From positions 1 through 9,608 of the forward strand of contig CAYVRW010000082.1 of the NCBI GenBank assembly GCA_964453575.1: a stretch of 9,608 nt of DNA, written 5' to 3'. Made by a program: the position numbers and the translations under genes. The first letter of the stretch is position 1. Each line of letters opens with the position of its first letter. Source of the DNA: JABDBK01 sp964453575 (lineage in GTDB: Bacteria; Pseudomonadota; Gammaproteobacteria; DSM-16500). The notes beneath the pieces were generated by a model. It did not search any database. It was not told the DNA's origin and saw nothing but the letters and a program-made list of their open reading frames with translations. Positions 1 to 6,132 of this stretch are shown here, piece after piece.

Positions 1-198
1 GCCAGCTAACACTCCCAACACAATACCTATCAATTGTTTATAAAGATAATAAAAAGGCTGGCTAAACAGTTTATCTGAAATAACAATAGAGGCTGAGGTC
101 ACCATGAGCAAACCTAAACTCATTAATAAACCGACCGCCATTAATAACCAGCGATCATAGGGGACAGGAGGTGATATAAGTACGGCACGATTTAGCAT
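1..198 (-). CDS. ftsW: FtsW, SEDS peptidoglycan glycosyltransferase, N-terminal 66 codons only (runs off the left edge)
   Basis: The reading begins at the ATG at 198-196 and stays open to the window edge. The translation starts MLNRAVLISPPVPYDRWLL and continues into a hydrophobic first membrane segment (about residues 17-37) followed by a short periplasmic stretch and the start of a second segment near residue 54. FtsW family members begin with this pattern (a D-x-W/L cytoplasmic lead, then a helix ending in VTSASI). FtsW is the septal peptidoglycan polymerase that works with FtsI, encoded in this same window. The start lies 9 nt after the murD stop, and an AAGGA Shine-Dalgarno overlaps that stop codon, so translation is probably coupled to murD. 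The catalytic extracellular loops lie outside the window, so integrity cannot be judged. Confidence 0.9.
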   Translation of the reverse strand, partial: MLNRAVLISPPVPYDRWLLMAVGLLMSLGLLMVTSASIVISDKLFSQPFYYLYKQLIGIVLGVLAG

Positions 199-207
199 AA
201 GGAATCC

Positions 208-1533
208 TTACAATCCTTGTACAGCTTCCGCAAAAACTTGTCCACGATGTTCGAAATTTTTAAACATATCAAAACTAGCACATGCCGGAGACAATAAAAC
301 ACTATCACCCGACTTGGCAATTTTATCAGATAAAGCAACTGCTTCATCCATGGATTTTGCAAACTGAACATCCACCCTATGACCAATAACATCAGCTAAA
401 AGCGGCGCAGCTTCACCCATAAGCACCACGGATTTAGCATACTTCTCAATAGATAACACTAAAGGTGAAAAATCAGCATTCTTTCCAACCCCGCCTGCAA
501 TGATTACAAGCTTGCCTTCAATATCGCTTCCTAAACCTTCAATAGCAGCAAGTGTTGCCCCTACATTAGTTCCTTTGGAATCATTATACCAAGATACTCC
601 ATTGCGTTTACGCACCAATTCACAGCGATGCGGCAATCCTTTAAATTCTTTTAATGTTTTTAGCATGGCATCCATGGGTAAACCATAACCGTAACCAATT
701 GCTAACGCTGCCAGTGCATTCGCTTGATAATGTTTGCCCGCAACTGGCAAGTCAGCAACGGATAACAAGGCTTGGCTTGCCTGTGCTAAATAAACTTTAC
801 CGTCTTTATTCAACAAACCAAATTCACCGTCACGAGGCTGTTCTAAGGTAAAACTCAATTTATTGTTAGTTTTAACTTCTGTGAGCGCATCATCGCGATT
901 ACATACAGCAACTTTGCAATGTTGATAAACACGCTGTTTAGCATCGATATAATCTTGGAAAGTCGCGTATCTATCCATATGATCAGGTGTAATATTAAGC
1001 ACCGTTGCCACATGAGGCTTTAAAGAAGTTAAGGTTTCTAATTGAAAACTTGATAATTCCAAGACATAAAGTTCTACTTTATCGTCTAGAAGATCCAATG
1101 CAGGCATGCCTAAATTACCACCCACCTTAATATTAATTCCCGCTGTTTTCGCCATTTCAGCAACTAAGGTGGTCACTGTACTTTTTGCATTCGTGCCGGT
1201 AATAGCAATCACAGGAGAATTAACAGCTCGTGCAAATAACTCAATATCACCTATCACAGACTTGCCTGACTTTAGTTGTTGTTGAATCACCGGTGTTTGT
1301 AATGGAATGCCAGGACTTAAGATGATATCAGTGGCTTTATTTAATAATGTCTCATTTAACTGACCTAAAGATATTTCCACATCAGGAAATGCTTTTTTAA
1401 ATTCCGTTAAATTTGGGGGAGATGGACGGGTATCCATCACAGCAAAAGGTATTTTCTTTTTTGCTAAATAACGCGCGCAAGACAACCCGGTTAAACCGAG
1501 CCCGATAATGATATAAAATTTTTGCTGTAGCAT
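208..1533 (-). CDS. murD: MurD, UDP-N-acetylmuramoyl-L-alanine--D-glutamate ligase
   Basis: Cytoplasmic ATP-dependent ligase that adds D-glutamate to UDP-MurNAc-L-Ala. The 441-residue product matches the usual family length (about 440). It has an N-terminal Rossmann-like UDP-binding domain starting with IIIGLGLTGLS (residues 8-18), the ATP loop GTNAKST (113-119, Lys117), the substrate-binding ELSSFQLE (159-166), TPDHMDRY (182-189), the probable carbamylated lysine in DAKQRVY (Lys199), and a C-terminal domain with YNDSKGTN and SPACASFDMF. The frame stays open upstream to 1659, but those 42 residues are translated intergenic repeat; the ATG at 1533 has an AGGA Shine-Dalgarno about 7 nt away and places the glycine-rich loop where the family has it. 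It follows mraY after a 97-bp gap and precedes ftsW by 9 nt. I see no missing key residue. Confidence 0.96.
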   Translation of the reverse strand: MLQQKFYIIIGLGLTGLSCARYLAKKKIPFAVMDTRPSPPNLTEFKKAFPDVEISLGQLNETLLNKATDIILSPGIPLQTPVIQQQLKSGKSVIGDIELFARAVNSPVIAITGTNAKSTVTTLVAEMAKTAGINIKVGGNLGMPALDLLDDKVELYVLELSSFQLETLTSLKPHVATVLNITPDHMDRYATFQDYIDAKQRVYQHCKVAVCNRDDALTEVKTNNKLSFTLEQPRDGEFGLLNKDGKVYLAQASQALLSVADLPVAGKHYQANALAALAIGYGYGLPMDAMLKTLKEFKGLPHRCELVRKRNGVSWYNDSKGTNVGATLAAIEGLGSDIEGKLVIIAGGVGKNADFSPLVLSIEKYAKSVVLMGEAAPLLADVIGHRVDVQFAKSMDEAVALSDKIAKSGDSVLLSPACASFDMFKNFEHRGQVFAEAVQGL

Positions 1534-1560
1534 GCGTTTTCCTGCGTTGTAGATCAAAAG

Positions 1561-1626
1561 CACCCTCTTCCGCCCTTCGGGCACCTTCTCCCTTCCGCAA
1601 AAAGCGCGGTGGGAGAAGGGAAAAGG
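1561..1626. repeat. GC-rich palindromic intergenic repeat between mraY and murD
   Basis: CCTTCTCCC at 1584-1592 pairs perfectly with GGGAGAAGG at 1611-1619, with an inner CCGC (1595-1598) / GCGG (1606-1609) stem around an A-rich loop. A second small hairpin, GCCC-TTC-GGGC, sits just to the left at 1572-1582. The base composition differs sharply from the AT-rich surroundings. The motif (CCCTTCGGGCACCTTCTCCC-type) resembles short interspersed repeats I recall from several gammaproteobacterial genomes, which suggests a mobile or REP-like unit rather than a cluster-specific signal. In mRNA it would form a strong structure between mraY and murD. It lacks a T-tract on the minus strand, so it is not a canonical intrinsic terminator; an effect on RNA stability or processing is possible. 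Confidence 0.75.
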
Positions 1627-1630
1627 TATT

Positions 1631-2713
1631 TTAACGTAATTTAAGTGTGGCCAATCCACATAATACTAATACAAAACTAATAATCCAAAAACGCACGATA
1701 ACGCGCGTTTCCGGCCAGCCTTTTAATTCAAAATGATGATGAATAGGCGCCATACGAAAAATGCGTTTGCCGGTTAATTTAAAGGATGCAACTTGCAAAA
1801 TAACGGATACGGTTTCTAACACAAAAATGCCGCCCATAAATAATAAAATAAGCTCCTGGCGAACAATCACAGCCACGACACCTAATGCTGCACCTAAAGA
1901 TAATGAACCCACATCTCCCATAAAAACTTGCGCAGGATAAGCATTAAACCAAAGGAAGCCCAGACCTGCTCCGACTAAAGCGCCGCAAAACACCGCAAGC
2001 TCACCTGCGCCTGAGACATAAGGAATCGCTAAATAATTCGCAAACTGCCAATTGCCTGTAGCATACGCAAAAACCCCTAATGCAGCTGCCACCATCACCG
2101 CTGGCAATATGGCTAAACCATCTAAACCATCTGTTAAATTCACCGCATTACTGGTACCCACGATTACAAAATACGTTAATACAATAAAAAATGGGCCTAA
2201 TGGCCAAAGTAAATGTTTAAAAAAGGGAAAGACTAATTCGGTTTCAACGGGTAAAGTTGCCGTGTAATATAAATAAAAAGCTGCTAGCAAACCAATAATT
2301 GATTGAGCAAGATATTTATGCCTTGCTGATAATCCTTTGCTATTTTTCTTAATTAACTTTAAATAATCATCACGCCAACCTATCGCCCCAAAACCTAAAG
2401 TTACTAATAGCACCAACCAAACATATCGATTACCCAAATCACCCCATAACAAAGTACTGAGAGCAATCGCAACCAATAAGAGCGACCCACCCATGGTAGG
2501 AGTGCCCGCTTTGGAAAAATGACTTTTCGGGCCATCATCCCTCACCACTTGCCCTACTTTATACTGGCTTAAACGTCGTATCATGGAAGGGCCTATCAAT
2601 AAGGCAACAAAAAGGGCCGTTAACGTAGCTAAGATGGCACGTAAAGTTAAGTATTGAAATACATGAAAAATATGAAAATATTTTGCCAAAAATTCGCTAA
2701 GCCAAACTAACAT
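1631..2713 (-). CDS. mraY: MraY, phospho-N-acetylmuramoyl-pentapeptide transferase
   Basis: Inner-membrane enzyme that transfers phospho-MurNAc-pentapeptide from UDP to undecaprenyl phosphate to make lipid I. The 360-residue length is that of the E. coli enzyme. About ten hydrophobic helices are visible, together with the family signatures: SKAGTPTMGG (67-76), the catalytic-site Asp pair in WRDDYLKL (Asp115, Asp116), SNAVNLTDGLDGLA (188-201), FMGDVGSLSLG (264-274, Asp267) and IHHHFELKGWPE (324-335). The ATG at 2713 overlaps the end of murE by 7 nt and has an AGGAGT Shine-Dalgarno inside the murE coding region, implying translational coupling. In most gammaproteobacteria murF separates murE from mraY; here nothing does. 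Confidence 0.97.
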   Translation of the reverse strand: MLVWLSEFLAKYFHIFHVFQYLTLRAILATLTALFVALLIGPSMIRRLSQYKVGQVVRDDGPKSHFSKAGTPTMGGSLLLVAIALSTLLWGDLGNRYVWLVLLVTLGFGAIGWRDDYLKLIKKNSKGLSARHKYLAQSIIGLLAAFYLYYTATLPVETELVFPFFKHLLWPLGPFFIVLTYFVIVGTSNAVNLTDGLDGLAILPAVMVAAALGVFAYATGNWQFANYLAIPYVSGAGELAVFCGALVGAGLGFLWFNAYPAQVFMGDVGSLSLGAALGVVAVIVRQELILLFMGGIFVLETVSVILQVASFKLTGKRIFRMAPIHHHFELKGWPETRVIVRFWIISFVLVLCGLATLKLR

Positions 2714-4176
2714 TTATCTATTACTCCTATGACATGATCGATATCACTAAAAGGGATTTTCTGTTCTCCTATCTGCTGATAGGTCTCTGCACCTTTGCCA
2801 GCTATCAGCACGCAGTCCCCTTGTTTTGCATAGTGTATAACGTCTCGTATCGCTTTTGAACGATCATGTTGCACAATAATCTTATTTGGCTCGCTAAAAC
2901 CTTTCATGATATCAGCCACAATGAGCGCTGGGTCTTCGGTACGAGGATTATCATCGGTGACTATCGCGACATCGGCCAATTTTTCAGCAATACCTGCCAT
3001 GATAGGCCGTTTACCCCTATCCCGGTCACCCCCACAGCCAAAGACACAATATAATTTGCCTTCACAATGAGAACGCAAGGCCGTTAATGCTTTTTCTAAT
3101 GAATCCGGAGTATGTGAATAATCCACGACGATTAATGGACGATCTTTGCCGCCAAAGGTTTGCATTCTTCCCGCTACTGGCTGCAAATGAGATATCCCTT
3201 CTAAAATAGGCTGAAAAGGAATATCTAATAAAGAAAGCGTTGTCACGACAGCGAGTAAGTTACTTAAATTAAACTGACCTATTAAATGAGACTGTAATTC
3301 ACCCTCGCCCCAAGGTGTGACTATATAAGCACGTATGCCATGCGAATCCATGGACATTTTTTTAACATAGGTCAATGGAACATCATGCTTTTTGATATTC
3401 GTACTGTATGCAAAAACTTGTTTGGTAAGCGTTTGACTTAGCTTTAAACCAAATGGATCATCTATATTAATCACCGCATATTGTAAAAATGGATTATCAA
3501 AAAGCTTCTTTTTAGCTGCACCATACGCTTCCATGGTGCCATGATAATCAAGATGATCGCGGGTTAGATTGGTGAAAACACCCACTTTAAAAGGCACATG
3601 CTCTACCCTACCCTGATCAAGACTATGTGATGACACTTCCATCGCCACGTATTTGGCACCTAATGACAGAAATTCTGCTAATGTTTTTTGAATGGTAATA
3701 GCATCCGGCGTTGTTAACACACCCGGCTTGAGATCCCCATAAATACCATTCCCTAACGTTCCTATCACACCACAGGATTTAAGTATGGCTGCGATAAAGT
3801 GCGAACTGGAGGTTTTTCCATTGGTACCGGTAATACCGACAATATCTAAGAATTCACCCGGGTAATGATAAAACCGTGCGGCAATTTTGCTTAATTTTTG
3901 GTGAAGCTGCGAAACAGCAATAACAGGAACATTTCCTTCAACATAAAAATCAGGCTTGCCTGTGCTTTTTTCGGTCAAAACAGCCAATGCACCTTTTTTT
4001 ATCGCTTCATTGATGAATTTTCGACCATCATTATGGTTACCTTGGCAGGCAAAAAATAGATCACCGGGTTGTATATAACGACTGTCTAAGGCCAAGCCTT
4101 TAATAGATAAATCAATAGCTTGAGATGGAACCTGTCCTATGTCTTGAAGAAGCGTAGATAATAAAGTAGTGTTCAT
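2707..4176 (-). CDS. murE: MurE, UDP-MurNAc-L-Ala-D-Glu--2,6-diaminopimelate ligase
   Basis: Cytoplasmic ligase adding the third peptide residue to the peptidoglycan precursor. The 489-residue protein has the N-terminal LALDSRYIQPGDLF segment (28-41), the ATP loop GTNGKTS (117-123, Lys121), TTPDA (155-159), MEVSSHSLDQGR (179-190), TRDHLDYH (205-212), a probable carbamylated lysine in YGAAK (Lys222), GCGGDRDRGKRP (380-391) and DDNPRTEDP (408-416). DNPR is the established signature for meso-diaminopimelate rather than L-lysine, consistent with a Gram-negative wall. The frame is open to an ATG at 4227, but the extra 17 residues are repeat sequence; the ATG at 4176 is preferred because it sets the N-terminus at family length. 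No Shine-Dalgarno lies near it, while an extended -10 promoter ends only 9 nt upstream, so a nearly leaderless message is possible. The 3' end overlaps mraY by 7 nt. Confidence 0.96.
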   Translation of the reverse strand: MNTTLLSTLLQDIGQVPSQAIDLSIKGLALDSRYIQPGDLFFACQGNHNDGRKFINEAIKKGALAVLTEKSTGKPDFYVEGNVPVIAVSQLHQKLSKIAARFYHYPGEFLDIVGITGTNGKTSSSHFIAAILKSCGVIGTLGNGIYGDLKPGVLTTPDAITIQKTLAEFLSLGAKYVAMEVSSHSLDQGRVEHVPFKVGVFTNLTRDHLDYHGTMEAYGAAKKKLFDNPFLQYAVINIDDPFGLKLSQTLTKQVFAYSTNIKKHDVPLTYVKKMSMDSHGIRAYIVTPWGEGELQSHLIGQFNLSNLLAVVTTLSLLDIPFQPILEGISHLQPVAGRMQTFGGKDRPLIVVDYSHTPDSLEKALTALRSHCEGKLYCVFGCGGDRDRGKRPIMAGIAEKLADVAIVTDDNPRTEDPALIVADIMKGFSEPNKIIVQHDRSKAIRDVIHYAKQGDCVLIAGKGAETYQQIGEQKIPFSDIDHVIGVIDKC

Positions 4177-4185
4177 AGTGGCTGT

Positions 4186-4214
4186 ATTATACCAATGAGT
4201 ACCCTCTTTGAAAA
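4186..4214 (-). promoter_or_regulatory. Predicted sigma-70 promoter for murE-mraY-murD-ftsW
   Basis: On the minus strand TTTTCA (4214-4209) is followed by a 17-nt spacer and a perfect TATAAT (4191-4186), preceded directly by TGG, which makes an extended -10. Initiation would fall about 7 nt downstream, near 4179, only about 3 nt before the murE ATG at 4176. The site is well placed to drive the left half of the cluster, which is cut off from ftsI by an opposing gene. It is a prediction from consensus only. Confidence 0.65.
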
Positions 4215-4270
4215 AGGCTTGTTGCATAAATCAAAATTTAATCACCCCTTTTCAAAGGGGGTTTTTGATT
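4202..4270. repeat. Short palindromic repeat cluster upstream of murE
   Basis: Two related small palindromes face each other. CCCTCTTTGAAAAAGG at 4202-4217 reads CCTTTTTCAAAGAGGG on the minus strand, which nearly matches CCCCTTTTCAAAGGGGG at 4245-4261 on the plus strand. The second one folds as CCCCTT/AAGGGG and is flanked by an outer 8-bp inverted pair, AATCAAAA (4229-4236) and TTTTGATT (4263-4270). On the plus strand the second hairpin is followed by TTTTTGATTTTTT, so it resembles an intrinsic terminator for plus-strand transcription; no plus-strand gene ends here. On the minus strand, downstream of the small gene, the trailing sequence is only moderately T-rich. A miniature or decayed mobile element is an equally good explanation. 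Confidence 0.6.
4216..4232 (+). mobile_element. Possible relic of an IS903/IS5-family terminal inverted repeat
   Basis: GGCTTGTTGCATAAATC differs by one missing T and one substitution from the 18-bp end of IS903 as I remember it (GGCTTTGTTGAATAAATC); ends with GCATAAATC also occur in that group. No transposase frame and no matching opposite end are visible in the window, so this would be a solo remnant. It lies at the murE side of the inserted segment, where a scar might be expected, but a 17-bp match from memory is weak evidence. Confidence 0.3.
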
Positions 4271-4304
4271 TTTTCGTATCAATATTGATTTTTTCGTATC
4301 AATA
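4265..4304. repeat. Perfect 20-bp tandem duplication over the stop codon of the small gene
   Basis: TTGATTTTTTCGTATCAATA occurs at 4265-4284 and again, without change, at 4285-4304. The right copy encodes the last residues of the minus-strand 138-residue protein and the left copy lies at and beyond its stop. The junction forms a perfect 12-bp palindrome, ATCAATATTGAT, at 4278-4289, which contains the TGA stop (4281-4279). Identity of the copies points to a recent slippage, or to a duplication made when the segment was inserted or rearranged. Confidence 0.9.
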
Positions 4305-4695
4305 ATGCCGCATCAAACACTTCTTTAGCGCTTCTTTCTTTGATTTTTCTCCGAGCAAACATGGATAAATCCACAAGAGCAGTTCCTGCCGCAACTACTC
4401 CAGCAACGGGAAGTAATGCGGCAAAAATAGGCACACCAATGGACATTCCTATACAAAACCTTGTATTGGCACCATTGAAATGTTTATAAATTTGCTGTGC
4501 TGCCAAGTAAGCAGGAAGGAAAGCGACAACAAATCCATTTGTGAAAGCATGATTTTGTCCATTTCTGTAAAATTCGTCATATTTCCCTTTAATATCCAAA
4601 TCAGCATATTCCAAAACTATTTTTTGTAAATCGGCGGGTAATATTTTGGGCTTGCCCTTTAGATATTTTTTTCGAATTTTCTTTTCAGCCGGCAT
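4279..4695 (-). CDS. Small hypothetical membrane protein with F-box-like segment
   Basis: I do not recognise a named family. The 138-residue product starts with a strongly basic stretch (EKKIRKKYLKGKPK, 4-17), followed by ILPADLQKIVLEYADL (18-33), whose spacing of LP, L, I, Y and L resembles the first helices of an F-box. Two hydrophobic regions follow: about 54-70 and a longer Gly/Ala-rich one, about 81-110, that could be one long helix or a hairpin. The tail is charged (ARRKIKERSAKEVFD), and the last codons lie in a 20-bp tandem duplication. The ATG at 4695 has a GGAG Shine-Dalgarno at 4707-4704, 8 nt upstream, and a TATATT sequence lies at 4729-4724, without a convincing -35. It is divergent from the ATPase gene across a 171-bp region and is not part of any standard dcw cluster. 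A secreted effector of a host-associated bacterium, or a membrane partner of the ATPase, are possibilities I cannot distinguish. Confidence 0.7.
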   Translation of the reverse strand: MPAEKKIRKKYLKGKPKILPADLQKIVLEYADLDIKGKYDEFYRNGQNHAFTNGFVVAFLPAYLAAQQIYKHFNGANTRFCIGMSIGVPIFAALLPVAGVVAAGTALVDLSMFARRKIKERSAKEVFDAALLIRKNQY

Positions 4696-4753
4696 AGCAA
4701 CAACTCCATTTATTAAAACCGCTAATATATAACTTTATGATTACACTATCTAT

Positions 4754-4783
4754 TTGTTTGATATCTTTTTTATATCTTATACT
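4754..4783 (+). promoter_or_regulatory. Candidate promoter of the ATPase gene
   Basis: TTGTTT (4754-4759) and TATACT (4778-4783) are separated by 18 nt and lie in a very AT-rich tract. A better -35 match, TTGATA at 4758-4763, would leave only 14 nt. Initiation would fall near 4790, inside the first of three repeated boxes, giving a leader of about 75 nt. The arrangement is suitable for repression by a protein bound to the boxes. It rests on weak consensus matches. Confidence 0.4.
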
Positions 4784-4862
4784 ATCCTTGAAATTAGGAT
4801 GGATTTTTGTTAATCTATCCTTAAATAAAGGATAGTTTTATATATATCTATCCTTAAAGAGG
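4782..4862 (+). promoter_or_regulatory. Three operator-like CTATCCTT boxes at 33-bp spacing
   Basis: CTATCCTT occurs at 4782-4789, 4815-4822 and 4848-4855, so the starts are exactly 33 bp apart (about three helical turns). The middle box is half of a perfect inverted repeat with AAGGATAG at 4828-4835 (8-bp arms, 5-nt centre). The first has a degenerate partner, AGGATGG, at 4796-4802; the third has AGGA at 4859-4862, which is part of the ATPase Shine-Dalgarno. The array fills the space between the candidate promoter and the ATPase ATG. It looks like a set of dimeric repressor sites on one face of the helix; in RNA the second and third could also form hairpins, the third one around the ribosome binding site. 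Confidence 0.7.
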
Positions 4863-4866
4863 AAAA

Positions 4867-6132
4867 ATGAACGAAAAAGATACTCTTAAAATTTTATTAG
4901 GCGAATTTCATACTAAATTGAATCATCTACAAGACCTCATCATTCGAGATGCATCTTTTCCTGATGCGCCTAATAAAATAAAAGTAGCGATAGGAATGCG
5001 CCGGGCAGGCAAGACGTACTTTGTTTATCAAACCATTTTGCGGCTGCTAAAGGCCGGGGTTGAACTTTCAAGTATTTTATACATTAATTTTGAGGACGAT
5101 CGTCTTCTACCCCTAGAGCAACAAAAATTTGCGGCATTAGTCGATGCTTTTTATTCACTTTATCCCGAAAATCATGATAGAAAATGTTATTTATTTTTCG
5201 ATGAAGTGCAAAACATTCAAAATTGGGCAACTGTTGTAAGACGTCTCCATGATAGCAAAAATGTAGAAATCTATTTAACAGGCTCTTCTTCCAAGATGTT
5301 AAGTACAGAAATAGCCACTAATTTACGCGGGCGATCACTTGCGGTGGAAATATGGCCTTACAGTTTCAACGAATATTTAAGAGCAAAAAAGAGTGATATC
5401 AATCGAAATTTATTTGATAAAAAAACCCAAGATCAATTAACTAAAATTTTTAATGTTTATTTGACAGAAGGTGGTTTTCCAGAAATTGTTTCATTTAGCC
5501 CAGATGTACAACAAAAAACATTACAAGAATATCTCAATGTCACCATTTATCGCGACATTATCGATCGATATACCATTAAAAATCCGGCATTAATTAAATA
5601 TATGATTTTATCAATTATACATTCGGCAGCAAAACCCTTTACGGTTAATAAATTTTATAATGACTTACGAAGCCAAGGTTATACTGCCACGAAAGATGTT
5701 TTATATGATTATTTAGATTACATGGAAGATGCTTATTTAGGATTTTCTGTTCCTCTTTTTAATAAATCCATTCGTAAAATACAAACGAACCCCAAAAAAT
5801 TATATGCCATCGATACCGGCATGATAAGAGCTGTGACTTTGGATTATGAAAACGATATTGGCAGATTATTTGAAAATATTATTTTTTTAGAGTTAAAACG
5901 TTTAGATTGCAAAATAAGTTATTATTTAACTGCAGAACGCTATGAAGTCGATTTTTTAATACAAACACCACGCGGACATAAAAAATTTTTCCAGGTTGCT
6001 TGGAACACGGATGATAAAAAAACCTTAGAACGCGAAGAAAGAGCTTTACAAATTGCAATGAAAGAACAAAAAATTAACGGCGAGTTAATTACGCTTAATT
6101 CTTATTTGGAAAATGGAATTAGTCTCGATTGA
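4867..6132 (+). CDS. AAA ATPase with DUF4143-type C-terminal domain
   Basis: The 421-residue protein has the layout of the widespread AAA_14/DUF4143 ATPases. Walker A is GMRRAGKT (43-50, Lys49), Walker B is YLFFDEVQN (108-116, Asp112-Glu113), a sensor-like LTGSSSKML lies at 137-145 and LRGRS at 153-157. A winged-helix-like segment follows (about 240-300, with PFTVNKFYNDLRSQGYTATK), then a C-terminal domain with FENIIFLELKR (335-345), ERYEVDFLI (357-365) and FFQVAW (374-379). The last part resembles a PD-(D/E)XK nuclease fold, but the usual E-x-K is Q-x-A, so cleavage activity is doubtful. No molecular role is established for most members, which are patchily distributed and often found in mobile or accessory regions. 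The ATG at 4867 has an AGAGGA Shine-Dalgarno. The gene is strikingly AT-rich (10 of 60 bases are G or C at 5401-5460), opposes the dcw genes, and ends 6 bp from the ftsI stop. Autoregulation through its winged helix and the upstream boxes is conceivable. Confidence 0.9.
   Translation: MNEKDTLKILLGEFHTKLNHLQDLIIRDASFPDAPNKIKVAIGMRRAGKTYFVYQTILRLLKAGVELSSILYINFEDDRLLPLEQQKFAALVDAFYSLYPENHDRKCYLFFDEVQNIQNWATVVRRLHDSKNVEIYLTGSSSKMLSTEIATNLRGRSLAVEIWPYSFNEYLRAKKSDINRNLFDKKTQDQLTKIFNVYLTEGGFPEIVSFSPDVQQKTLQEYLNVTIYRDIIDRYTIKNPALIKYMILSIIHSAAKPFTVNKFYNDLRSQGYTATKDVLYDYLDYMEDAYLGFSVPLFNKSIRKIQTNPKKLYAIDTGMIRAVTLDYENDIGRLFENIIFLELKRLDCKISYYLTAERYEVDFLIQTPRGHKKFFQVAWNTDDKKTLEREERALQIAMKEQKINGELITLNSYLENGISLD

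Noticed and set aside
1534..1659. Upstream extension of the murD frame by 42 codons to 1659
   Set aside because: The extension translates the palindromic repeat and overlaps the mraY end; the ATG at 1533 has a Shine-Dalgarno and gives family length.
4177..4227. Upstream murE start at 4227
   Set aside because: The added 17 residues come from palindromic and IS-like sequence, no Shine-Dalgarno precedes that ATG, and the family N-terminus begins at 4176.
4244..4275. Intrinsic terminator on the plus strand (GC hairpin plus T-tract)
   Set aside because: It has the right shape, but no plus-strand gene lies upstream within reach; treated as part of a palindromic repeat.
4746..4754. A fourth operator box (CTATCTATT)
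   Set aside because: It lies 36 rather than 33 bp upstream and matches only the first five bases of CTATCCTT, so chance in AT-rich sequence is likely.
4279..6132. Toxin-antitoxin pair or named phage defence system
   Set aside because: Neither protein shows motifs of a known toxin, antitoxin or defence effector; only the divergent arrangement is suggestive.
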